64,000 nucleotides of DNA, taken from contig NZ_PPTT01000008.1 of NCBI RefSeq assembly GCF_003339815.1, forward strand, positions 62,001-126,000, read 5' to 3'. The notes beneath the pieces are model-generated. The model was not told the DNA's origin, did not search any database, and was given only the letters and a program-made list of their open reading frames with translations. The stretch is from Eggerthella sinensis (GTDB lineage Bacteria > Actinomycetota > Coriobacteriia > Coriobacteriales > Eggerthellaceae). The translations under genes and the position numbers were made by a program. This document shows, piece after piece, positions 24,758 through 31,246 of the stretch (the first letter of the stretch is position 1; each line of letters opens with the position of its first letter).

Positions 24758-25201
24758 ATGAGTTCAGTTAAAAATGAACTTTGGAAGCAATCGGGCGGAT
24801 CAGGAAAACAGCTTATTCGGCGCAAACTCGACAACGGCATGTACTACTACGTGCTGTCCGATGAAAGCGGTACGCGATCATTTCTGGACGACTGGCTGAA
24901 CGACCCCCGCTCCAAAGAGAAAGCGAGGAGACTCATCGCAACAGTGGTGAAAATCACCACGAACGGGCTGAAGTGGGCGACGGAAACGAAACGGGTGCGC
25001 CGCATTTCGCCGGACCTGTACGAGATCAAGAACTTTTCCGGAGCGGCGCGCGTGATGGCCCACATTCGCGTGACGGAAGCAATCGTGATGCTTCGGCCGT
25101 TTCAGGGGCACAGCGGGACCGGCTCCATTCCGACCGCCACCATCGCAAGCGCCGTTCGACAGCAGCGTCTCGTCGTCGAACTGTTGGAAGAGGATGATTG
25201 A
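24758..25201 (+). CDS. HigB/RelE-like toxin (phage Gp49-like)
   Basis: A 147-residue protein. The region YYYVLSDESGTRSFLDDWLND to IKNFSGAARVMAHIRVTEAIVMLRPFQ resembles RelE/HigB-type toxins of the Gp49-like group, with the expected basic, strand-rich core and an L-Y-E-I-K segment. Known members cleave ribosome-bound mRNA. The gene is followed directly by a helix-turn-helix gene that fits HigA, so toxin-first HigBA order. The ATG at 24758 has only a weak ribosome site (GGGG 11 bases upstream; a stronger GGAGGA lies further away). Base composition looks a little lower in GC than its neighbours, consistent with a mobile toxin-antitoxin module. Confidence 0.75.
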   Translation: MSSVKNELWKQSGGSGKQLIRRKLDNGMYYYVLSDESGTRSFLDDWLNDPRSKEKARRLIATVVKITTNGLKWATETKRVRRISPDLYEIKNFSGAARVMAHIRVTEAIVMLRPFQGHSGTGSIPTATIASAVRQQRLVVELLEEDD

Positions 25202-25202
25202 C

Positions 25203-25523
25203 ATGATGATAACAAGGGATGACCGCGACTTCATGAGGGACTTCGAGACGCCCGGAACCCGCGCGTTCGACCATGCGCTCGATCTCAGCGTCATGATCTG
25301 GGAACTCATGCAGGAGAAAGGATTGTCCAAAACCGAGCTCGCGCGCCGCATGGGCGTTTCGAAGTCGAATCTGTCCAACCTGCTGAACACGCAGCCGAAC
25401 ATGACGCTGGAAACGATCGCGCGATTCGAGCTCGCCCTCGACGTCAAACTCGAGTTTCGTTTCGTGCCGAAAGACGCGCGCGACTCCGCCGCAGACGAGA
25501 AGCCCGCCTCCGCTCAGGGATAG
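25203..25523 (+). CDS. HigA-like antitoxin with helix-turn-helix
   Basis: A 106-residue protein. Residues about 30-85 contain a Cro/C1-type helix-turn-helix, GLSKTELARRMGVSKSNLSN, followed by LNTQPNMTLETIARFELAL, characteristic of antitoxins paired with HigB. The C-terminal tail is charged and probably flexible. The start overlaps or abuts the toxin stop: ATG 25203 has GAAGAGG 6 bases upstream, while ATG 25194 lies inside the toxin gene in the same frame and ATG 25206 is also possible. It should neutralise the toxin by binding and repress the shared promoter. Confidence 0.78.
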   Translation: MMITRDDRDFMRDFETPGTRAFDHALDLSVMIWELMQEKGLSKTELARRMGVSKSNLSNLLNTQPNMTLETIARFELALDVKLEFRFVPKDARDSAADEKPASAQG

Positions 25524-25549
25524 CGCACCCGCTCGCCTCCCTGTTCGCG

Positions 25550-26047
25550 TTAGCGGTGGTAGATGAGGTGGCAGACGTCGTCGCCGCGGGCGATGGTTTT
25601 GGGGAGGTCGAGGTCGCAGCCGTAGGCTTCGCCGATGCCGCGGTCGCCGCACATGGCCCAGTCGCACAGGTTGGAAATCTCCTCGTCGGTGCAGCCCTGC
25701 TTCTGCCATGCCTTCACGAGCGGGCAGTAGTGGAACTCGAGCTCGAAGCGGTCGTCCTGCACATCCTTGACGTCCATTTCGAACACCATCTGCGCCGGCT
25801 TGCCGAACAGGCCCTTCTTGAGGCTTTTCAGGCTGTTCGTCCCGCCGCCCAAGGCCCGGAGCTCCGCGCCTTGGAACAGCCCGCAGCGCTTGACCGCGGC
25901 CGGCGCGAACGTGGCCGGGTCGGCACCCGCCTTCGCCGCCTCGTCGGTGAGCAGGTACAACCATAGCGCGCGATGTTCCAAAAGCTCGCGGATGGCCTTG
26001 ATGAGCGGGTTCTTGATGCGCGGTTCGTTGACGACCTTGCTTGCCAT
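25550..26047 (-). CDS. L-2-amino-thiazoline-4-carboxylate hydrolase-like protein
   Basis: A 165-residue protein. The stretch FELEFHYCPLVKAWQKQGCTDEE and the following CDWAMCGDRGIGEAYGCDL match the ATC hydrolase-like family (PF14196 type). Its founding member opens the thiazoline ring on the way to cysteine; the actual substrate here is unknown. Conserved cysteines near residues 108, 120, 128 and 133 may be catalytic or metal-binding. GGGGGAG precedes ATG 26047 and a TATACT box lies at 26077-26082 on the minus strand. It stands alone, divergent from the riboflavin transport operon. Confidence 0.75.
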   Translation of the reverse strand: MASKVVNEPRIKNPLIKAIRELLEHRALWLYLLTDEAAKAGADPATFAPAAVKRCGLFQGAELRALGGGTNSLKSLKKGLFGKPAQMVFEMDVKDVQDDRFELEFHYCPLVKAWQKQGCTDEEISNLCDWAMCGDRGIGEAYGCDLDLPKTIARGDDVCHLIYHR

Positions 26048-26076
26048 GACTCCCCCTTGCGTTCGTCGGTGGCACC

Positions 26077-26082
26077 AGTATA
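26077..26082 (-). promoter_or_regulatory. Putative -10 box TATACT for the ATC-hydrolase-like gene
   Basis: TATACT on the minus strand about 30 bases before ATG 26047; no convincing -35. Confidence 0.35.
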
Positions 26083-26127
26083 CCCCGCCAATTGTCCGGA
26101 TTCGTCCGCATTTCAAACGCATAACGG

Positions 26128-26156
26128 TTGCCATACGGCCCCGCTGCGGCTACAAT
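26128..26156 (+). promoter_or_regulatory. Promoter of the FMN riboswitch/riboflavin transport operon
   Basis: TTGCCA (26128-26133) and TACAAT (26151-26156) with a spacer of exactly 17 bases. Transcription would begin near 26163, a few bases before the riboswitch P1 stem. This is the best-formed sigma-70 type promoter in the window. Confidence 0.7.
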
Positions 26157-26169
26157 GCCACCCATGGAT

Positions 26170-26337
26170 TCTGTTTCAGGGCGAGGTGCAATTCCTCACT
26201 GGCGGTAATCCGGCCATCGGCGCGTGCGCCGAAGAGCCGGGAGTCCGCGACCCTGCAGCGAGGCGGCAACGCAGCGATGCAGGCTGATTCCGGTGTGATT
26301 CCGGAACCAACGGTATAGTCCGGATGGAAGAGGCAGA
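26170..26337 (+). ncRNA. FMN riboswitch (RFN element)
   Basis: The conserved RFN blocks are present in order: AGGGCGAGGTGCAATTCC, then CTCACTGGCGGTAA, GAGCCGGGAGTCCGCGA, GCTGATTCCGGTGTGATTCC and AACCAACGGTATAGTCCGGA, ending TGGAAGAGG. The P1 stem pairs TCTGTTTC (26170-26177) with GAGGCAGA (26330-26337). One variable hairpin is GC-rich (26205-26235). Binding of FMN should favour the terminator at 26382-26421 and switch off the riboflavin importer genes. Confidence 0.95.
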
Positions 26338-26381
26338 GATCCGCGCGACGCGCTGTGCGCAGGCGTCGGCGGACCCCAAGA

Positions 26382-26421
26382 AGCCTGTATGGAAGGAATT
26401 CATACGGGCTCGTTTTCTCTT
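26382..26421 (+). terminator. Riboswitch expression-platform terminator
   Basis: Stem AGCCTGTATG (26382-26391) with CATACGGGCT (26401-26410), one G-U pair, loop of 9 bases, then CGTTTTCTCTTT. It lies between the FMN aptamer and ribU, where a ligand-controlled terminator is expected. The region between aptamer and terminator can supply the anti-terminator strand but I have not folded it. Confidence 0.8.
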
Positions 26422-26475
26422 TAGGCCGGGAAACGTGACCCGAACGTCACGGCCTGCGAAGAGAAAGGGGTTGCC

Positions 26476-27081
26476 ATGAGCGGCAACACTCCCGGCGCAT
26501 CCGCGCCCGACACCTACGATTTCACCAACACCAACAAGTGGGACACCCGTCAGCTCGTGACCATGGCGCTCATGTGCGCCATCGGCGTGCTGCTGTCGTT
26601 CGTGGAGTTCCCGCTGCTGCCGGGCGTCACCTGGCTCAAGTACGACGCCTCCGCCATGCCCGCCATGGTGTGCGGTTTCGCCTTCGGGCCGGGCGCGGGC
26701 CTGGCCGTGGGCATCGTGGGCGCCATCATCCACGGCATCCTCATGGCCGACTTCTCGGGCGCCATCATGAACATCCTCGTGGTCACCGGCTTCATCCTGC
26801 CCGCAGCGCTCGTGTACCGCCGCAAGCGCACGTTCAAGAGCGGCGTCGTCGGCCTCGTGCTGAGCGCCGTCGCGGCCACCATCATGGCCATCGTGGGCAA
26901 CCTCATCATCACCCCGATGTGGCTGGGCGTGCCCTTCGATGCCGTCGTGGCCATGATCCTGCCCATCCTCACCCCGTTCAACCTTATCAAAGCCGGCATC
27001 AACGCCGTGCTCACGCTCATCGTGTACAAGAGCATCTCCAATTTGATCACGCCCAAGAAGAAGCAGGTGAAGGGACGCTAA
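26476..27081 (+). CDS. ribU: Riboflavin ECF transporter, substrate-binding S component RibU
   Basis: A 201-residue membrane protein with about six helices. The opening TRQLVTMALMCAIGVLLSFVEFPLLPG and the middle segment FGPGAGLAVGIVGAIIHGIL match the S components of the RibU group. The riboflavin assignment rests on both the sequence type and the FMN riboswitch directly upstream. RibU binds the vitamin in the membrane and works with the two ATPases and EcfT encoded next. AAAGGGG precedes the ATG, and the next gene begins 4 bases after the stop. Confidence 0.92.
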   Translation: MSGNTPGASAPDTYDFTNTNKWDTRQLVTMALMCAIGVLLSFVEFPLLPGVTWLKYDASAMPAMVCGFAFGPGAGLAVGIVGAIIHGILMADFSGAIMNILVVTGFILPAALVYRRKRTFKSGVVGLVLSAVAATIMAIVGNLIITPMWLGVPFDAVVAMILPILTPFNLIKAGINAVLTLIVYKSISNLITPKKKQVKGR

Positions 27082-27085
27082 CCGC

Positions 27086-27907
27086 ATGATCGAGTTCAAG
27101 GACACCGGATTCACCTACGACGGCGAGCACTTCGTGCTGGACGGCGTGGATGCGCGCATCGCCCCCGGCGAATTCGTGTGCATCCTCGGCGGCAACGGCT
27201 CGGGCAAGTCGACCATGGCCAAGCACATCAACGCGCTGCTCGTGCCCGACGCGGGCAGCGTGCACGTGCTCGACCACGATACGCGCGACGAGAAATCCAC
27301 GTACTTCATCCGCAGCAACGCCGGCATGGTGTTTCAGAACCCCGACGACCAGCTGGTGGCAAGCCTCATCGAGAACGACGTGGCCTTCGGCCCCGAGAAC
27401 CTGGGCGTACCCACCGACGAGCTGCGCCGCCGCGTGTCCGACGCCCTGGCCGATGTGGGGCTGCAGGGCTTCGACAAGCGCGAGACCGCGGCGCTGTCGG
27501 GCGGGCAGAAGCAGCGCGTTGCCATCGCCGGCGTGCTGGCCATGGAGCCCTCCATCCTCATCCTGGACGAGGCCACGGCCATGCTCGACCCGCGCGGCCG
27601 CAAGGGCCTCATGCGCGTATGCCACGAACTGCACGACCGCGGCATGACCGTCATCATGATCACGCACTTCATGGAAGAAGCCGCGCAGGCCGACCGCGTC
27701 ATCGTGCTCGAAGACGGCCACGTGGCCGCGGAGGGCACGCCGGACGAGGTGCTCGTGCAGGCCGACCTGCTCGAGCACCTCAACCTCGACCTGCCCTTCG
27801 CCGCCGAGCTGTCCCTCGAGCTGCAGAAGCGGGGCGTGCCCGTGAGCATGCACATCGAGACGACCACGTTGAAGGAGGAGCTGTGCCGATTGCTTTCCAA
27901 GGCGTAA
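27086..27907 (+). CDS. ecfA1: ECF transporter ATPase EcfA1
   Basis: A 273-residue ABC ATPase: Walker A GGNGSGKST (35-43), Q-loop VFQNPDDQLVASLIENDVAFG, signature LSGGQKQRVAIAG near 138, Walker B ILILDEATAMLD, and the H-loop in MIITHFMEE. The FQNPDDQ form and the C-terminal extension are typical of ECF (energy-coupling factor) ATPases. It couples ATP hydrolysis to riboflavin uptake by RibU. Its 3' end overlaps ecfA2 by 25 bases. Confidence 0.93.
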   Translation: MIEFKDTGFTYDGEHFVLDGVDARIAPGEFVCILGGNGSGKSTMAKHINALLVPDAGSVHVLDHDTRDEKSTYFIRSNAGMVFQNPDDQLVASLIENDVAFGPENLGVPTDELRRRVSDALADVGLQGFDKRETAALSGGQKQRVAIAGVLAMEPSILILDEATAMLDPRGRKGLMRVCHELHDRGMTVIMITHFMEEAAQADRVIVLEDGHVAAEGTPDEVLVQADLLEHLNLDLPFAAELSLELQKRGVPVSMHIETTTLKEELCRLLSKA

Positions 27908-29022
27908 GCTATTCCTACGCCGATCCGAACCGCCAGGAGAAGCGGAAGTCGCGCATCAAGAAGCGCCGCGAAGCCGGCGTCATCGAGGACGCCCCCTCGC
28001 TCAAGCACGGCAAAGCGGCCTGGGGCGTCGACCCCGATGCCGTGTGGGCGCTGCGCGACATCGACTTCACCCTGGAAGACGGCGAGTTCCTGGGGATCGC
28101 CGGCCACACGGGCAGCGGAAAGAGCACGCTCATCCAGCACATGAACGGCCTGGTGAACCCCACGCGCGGCCGCGTGCTGCTCGACGGGCAGGACCTGGCC
28201 GACAAGCGCGTGGCGCAGGCATGCCGCGGCAAGGTGGGCCTCGTGTTCCAGTATCCCGAATACCAGCTGTTCGCCGCCACCGTGCGCGAGGACGTGGCGT
28301 TCGGACCGCGCAACCTGGGGCTGTCCGCCGACGAGGTGGACCGTCGCGTGGCGGCGGCGCTGCAAAGCGTGCGGCTCGACCTCGACGAGGTGGGCGACAA
28401 GAGCCCCTTCGAGCTGTCGGGCGGGCAGCAGCGCCGCGTGGCGTTCGCCGGCGTGCTGGCCATGGAGCCGCGCATCCTCGTGCTCGACGAGCCCGTGGCC
28501 GGCCTCGACCCCGTGGCGCGCGAGGAGTTCCTCGACCTCATCGACGAGTTGCACGCGGGCGGCCTCACCGTGGCCATGGTGTCGCACAGCATGGACGACC
28601 TCGCCCGCCTGTCCGACCACGTGCTCGTGCTCAACGAGGGTCGCCAGTTCGCCTTCGGCGCCCCCGCCGACGTCTTCGCCCACGGCGACGAGCTGCGCGC
28701 CATCGGCCTCGACGTGCCCGCCCCTCAGAAGCTGGCCGCCGAGCTGCGCGCCGAAGGGGTGGCGCTTGATCGGAACCTGTACGATACGGAGACGCTCGCG
28801 CAGGATGTGGCAAGGATGTGGAGGGAAGGGAGCGAGGGCGGCTCCCAGCGCCCTGGGCGCGGGGTCAACCCGAGGGACGACGCCTCGCGTCGGTCGCGCC
28901 AGTCCAAAGCTCCCGCAGGTCATCAGCCGACGCAAGAGGAAAAGGCAGGTTGCCCGCCGACGCAGGAGGGAAAGGCAGGTTGCTCGCCGACGCAGGAAAA
29001 CCCGGAGGCTCCCCATGCCTGA
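27883..29022 (+). CDS. ecfA2: ECF transporter ATPase EcfA2 with repeat-bearing C-terminal tail
   Basis: A 379-residue ABC ATPase: Walker A GHTGSGKST near 74-82, Q-loop VFQYPEYQLFAATVREDVAFG, signature LSGGQQRRVAFAG, Walker B ILVLDEPVAGLDP, H-loop MVSHSMDDL. The start is GTG 27883, with GAAGGAGGAG upstream inside ecfA1. After the ordinary end (near residue 310) comes a charged tail of about 65 residues that includes three copies of PTQE with KAGC between them. The tail is encoded by a 30-base tandem repeat at 28922-29000. EcfA2 proteins are usually near 290 residues, so the tail is an addition of unknown use. An insert after the first strand (KRKSRIKKRREAGVI) is also long. Confidence 0.92.
   Translation: MPIAFQGVSYSYADPNRQEKRKSRIKKRREAGVIEDAPSLKHGKAAWGVDPDAVWALRDIDFTLEDGEFLGIAGHTGSGKSTLIQHMNGLVNPTRGRVLLDGQDLADKRVAQACRGKVGLVFQYPEYQLFAATVREDVAFGPRNLGLSADEVDRRVAAALQSVRLDLDEVGDKSPFELSGGQQRRVAFAGVLAMEPRILVLDEPVAGLDPVAREEFLDLIDELHAGGLTVAMVSHSMDDLARLSDHVLVLNEGRQFAFGAPADVFAHGDELRAIGLDVPAPQKLAAELRAEGVALDRNLYDTETLAQDVARMWREGSEGGSQRPGRGVNPRDDASRRSRQSKAPAGHQPTQEEKAGCPPTQEGKAGCSPTQENPEAPHA
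28922..29000 (+). repeat. 30-base tandem repeat in the 3' end of ecfA2
   Basis: About two and a half units of CCGACGCAGGAGGGAAAGGC-type sequence with a period of 30 bases, differing at a few positions. Because the period is a multiple of three, copy-number change would alter the length of the EcfA2 tail without shifting frame. Confidence 0.7.
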
Positions 29023-29809
29023 CATCGCGGTTATCGGGCGCTACTGGCCGGGCACGAGCCCGCTGCATCGGATGGACGCGCGGGCGAAGCTGCTGCTGGC
29101 GCTCGCGCTCATGGTGGTGGTGTTCGTCGGGCAGTCCTTCTGGGGGCTCGCGGTGTGCGCCGCGTTCGTGCTCGGCTTCTTCAAGCTGGCGGGCATCCCG
29201 CTGCGCTCGGCGTTCAAGTCCATCGCGCCGCTCGCGTTCATCGTGGTGGTCACGGCCCTGCTCAACGTGTTCTTCGTGCAGGGCGGCACCGTGCTGTTCG
29301 AGTGGTGGATCATCCGCATCAGCGAGGCGGGCCTATGGCAGGCGGCCTTCATCGCATGCCGTCTGCTGCTGCTTCTGCTCGGCATGAGCCTGCTCACCCT
29401 GACCACCCCCACGCTCGACATCACCGACGCCTTCGAGTACCTGCTGCAGCCGCTGCGCCGCATCGGCGTGCCGGCCCACGAGCTGTCCATGATGATGGGC
29501 ATCGCCCTGCGCTTCCTGCCGCAGTTCACCTTCGAACTGCAAACCGTGTACCGCGCGCAAATCAGCCGCGGCGCCACGTTCTCGAAAGGCCGGGTGCGCA
29601 TGCTCACGTCCCTCATGGTGCCGCTGTTCACCAGCGCGTTTCGCCATGCGGAAACGCTGTCGTCGGCCATGGAGGCGCGCTGCTACCACGGCGGCGTCGG
29701 GCGCACGCGCCTGCATCCCCCGGCGTTCACGCGCCTCGACCGCAACGGCGCCCTCGTGATCCTGCTCATGCTGGCCTGCACCGTCGCCACGAACTTCATC
29801 CCCTTCTAA
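29015..29809 (+). CDS. ecfT: ECF transporter transmembrane component EcfT
   Basis: A 264-residue membrane protein with about five helices. It starts MPDIAVIGRYWPGTSPLHRMDARAK, whose S-x-L-H-x-x-D-x-R-x-K pattern is the EcfT signature. Further on it has two cytoplasmic coupling motifs, seen as MSSAMEARC-like and RGATFSKGR-type Ala-Arg segments (LSSAMEARCYHGG near residue 220). It links RibU with EcfA1/EcfA2. CCGGAGGCTC precedes the ATG and the gene overlaps ecfA2 by 8 bases. It is the last gene of the riboswitch operon. Confidence 0.9.
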   Translation: MPDIAVIGRYWPGTSPLHRMDARAKLLLALALMVVVFVGQSFWGLAVCAAFVLGFFKLAGIPLRSAFKSIAPLAFIVVVTALLNVFFVQGGTVLFEWWIIRISEAGLWQAAFIACRLLLLLLGMSLLTLTTPTLDITDAFEYLLQPLRRIGVPAHELSMMMGIALRFLPQFTFELQTVYRAQISRGATFSKGRVRMLTSLMVPLFTSAFRHAETLSSAMEARCYHGGVGRTRLHPPAFTRLDRNGALVILLMLACTVATNFIPF

Positions 29810-29848
29810 GCTCGCATTTCACCCAACCGTCCTACGAAAGGAACCATC

Positions 29849-30262
29849 ATGAACGGAAACGAAACCATCGTCGACTACCTCACGAGCGTGCCCGCCTGGT
29901 ACCTGGCAACGTGCGAAGGCGATCAGCCGCACGTGCGCCCCTTCAGCTTCGCCGCCATCCAAGACGATCAGATCTGGTTCTGCACGGCCACGACGAAGGA
30001 TGTATACCGCGAGCTTACGATCAATCCGAAGTTTGAGTTGACTGCCTGGAAACCGGGCAGCGGCTGGGTTATCATGCGGGGAGAGGTTGATCTTGAGGAT
30101 CGGGCGAACGAGAACGTGCGTCGCGCGGGGTACGAGCACATGACCGGTTTGGGTGAAAGCTACGAAGGACCTGAGGATGAGACGCTCACGTTCTTCACCG
30201 TGCGCAAGCCCGAAGCTTGGTTGTGCGACATCGACGGCAGCTGGAACCCCGTCGCGCTGTAG
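29849..30262 (+). CDS. Pyridoxamine 5'-phosphate oxidase-family flavin-binding protein
   Basis: A 137-residue split-barrel protein. NETIVDYLTSVPAWYLATCEGDQPHVRPFSFA followed by DDQIWFCTATTKDVYRELTINP is the usual N-terminal half of PNPOx-like proteins, where FMN or F420 is bound. The C-terminal TFFTVRKPEAWLCDIDGSW closes the barrel. Substrate unknown. AAAGGAACC precedes the ATG. It lies 39 bases after ecfT, so it may be read from the riboflavin operon, which would fit an FMN-dependent protein. Confidence 0.85.
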   Translation: MNGNETIVDYLTSVPAWYLATCEGDQPHVRPFSFAAIQDDQIWFCTATTKDVYRELTINPKFELTAWKPGSGWVIMRGEVDLEDRANENVRRAGYEHMTGLGESYEGPEDETLTFFTVRKPEAWLCDIDGSWNPVAL

Positions 30263-30271
30263 CGGAAGCGT

Positions 30272-30490
30272 TCAAAGACCCTCGAATAATTGACCGACCG
30301 TGGTGTCCAAGCCACCCGCGATGCGTTCAAGCATGTCGACCGTCGGATTTGCCTTTCCGCCTTCGATATCGATGAGGTACTTGCGGCTGACTCCCACCAT
30401 GAGCGCGAAGGAAGTTTGCGACACGTTCGCTTCCGAGCGCAGCCTCGCAATAGTTGTCCCGAGCTGAGTTTTTAGTGAAGTGTTCTGCAT
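30272..30490 (-). CDS. Small XRE-family repressor
   Basis: A 72-residue protein that is almost only a Cro/C1 helix-turn-helix: TIARLRSEANVSQTSFALMV, SRKYLIDIEGGKANP and TVDMLERIAGGLDTTVGQLF. No clear ribosome site precedes ATG 30490. The perfect palindrome at 30527-30542 just upstream is its likely operator. It would repress itself and perhaps the small gene transcribed away from it at 30626. Confidence 0.8.
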   Translation of the reverse strand: MQNTSLKTQLGTTIARLRSEANVSQTSFALMVGVSRKYLIDIEGGKANPTVDMLERIAGGLDTTVGQLFEGL

Positions 30491-30526
30491 GCCGGTTAAA
30501 GGCTAGCCCGGGCGCGAGGAAAAGAC

Positions 30527-30542
30527 GTAAACTATAGTTTAC
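30527..30542. promoter_or_regulatory. Perfect 16-bp palindrome operator GTAAACTATAGTTTAC
   Basis: A complete two-fold symmetric 16-mer centred 45 bases upstream of the XRE start, in an AT-rich pocket. It contains TATAGT on both strands, so a bound dimer would cover a -10 region. It is followed on the plus-strand side by CGTCAA (30547-30552), a reversed TTGACG. Confidence 0.6.
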
Positions 30543-30625
30543 AGACCGTCAATAAAACAAGAGGTTTGTACTATGAGATTATCGAGAGAGTCATTGCTTC
30601 AGCTAAAGGGCACCGGAGGTCGCAC

Positions 30626-30820
30626 ATGAGCGGAACCGAGTACGAAGAACTGATGGAGACTATAAGACGCGCTGCGGCGCGCATTTTTGAATATGCGGAA
30701 ACCGAAGAAGAGGTCTGCCGGCTCGAGCAGGCGATCAACCACGAGATCATGTACGTGGCCGCTATCGCCCAGTCCGAGCGGGTCAAGCCCCCGACGGGAT
30801 GGGACCCGCTCGGACGATAA
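30626..30820 (+). CDS. Small protein of unknown function
   Basis: A 64-residue protein, acidic and mostly helical in character (EYEELMETIRRAAARIFEYA, then TEEEVCRLEQAINHEIM). I do not recognise a family. ATG 30626 is preceded by CCGGAGGT at good spacing; an in-frame ATG at 30566 would add 20 residues but lacks a ribosome site. It is divergent from the small XRE repressor across the palindromic operator, so a regulated pair is likely. Confidence 0.55.
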   Translation: MSGTEYEELMETIRRAAARIFEYAETEEEVCRLEQAINHEIMYVAAIAQSERVKPPTGWDPLGR

Positions 30821-30833
30821 CGTGACGTACGAC

Positions 30834-31154
30834 CTAGGAGAAGTCGTACAGATCCTTCGTCGCGGTGCGGAAATCGTCGTACACTTCGGCCGCCACCGCT
30901 TCGTCTTCGACGATCTCGAACGCCGCGGGCTGCCCGTCTTCGTCGAGTTCCATCACCTCAAGCAACACCACTTCACCAGACGAGCCTGCGGGCTCGTCTT
31001 CCGTTATCGGGAAGAAAAAGCCGTAGCTGCGATCGCGATGCAGGATGAGGCCGAGAAACTCGAGCTCGGTCTGCTCGCCCGTCTCGTCCTCGAGCACGAT
31101 GGTGATGCCCTCCTCGGTGGGCGGACAGAAATTCGGAGCGCTTCCCTGGCGCAT
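30834..31154 (-). CDS. DUF1292-like protein
   Basis: A 106-residue acidic protein. EGITIVLEDETGEQTELEFLG followed by YGFFFPIT and VVLLEVMELDEDG...FEIVEDE is the pattern of DUF1292 (YrzB-like) proteins, whose role is unknown. GAGGAAGGAACC precedes the ATG. It is convergent with the 64-residue gene and stands 92 bases after the stop of LuxR gene no. 3 in the same orientation. Confidence 0.8.
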   Translation of the reverse strand: MRQGSAPNFCPPTEEGITIVLEDETGEQTELEFLGLILHRDRSYGFFFPITEDEPAGSSGEVVLLEVMELDEDGQPAAFEIVEDEAVAAEVYDDFRTATKDLYDFS

Positions 31155-31246
31155 GGCGGTTCCTTCCTCGATACGTTCAACGATCGCCGTAGCGTACCAC
31201 AGCGATGCGGCGTGCGGTCATGCATGCCGCCATCGACAGAAAAGCG

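Noticed and set aside
27178-27882. Upstream extension of EcfA2 within ecfA1
   Set aside because: This part of the frame overlaps a complete EcfA1; a GTG with a strong ribosome site at 27883 starts the conserved EcfA2 sequence.
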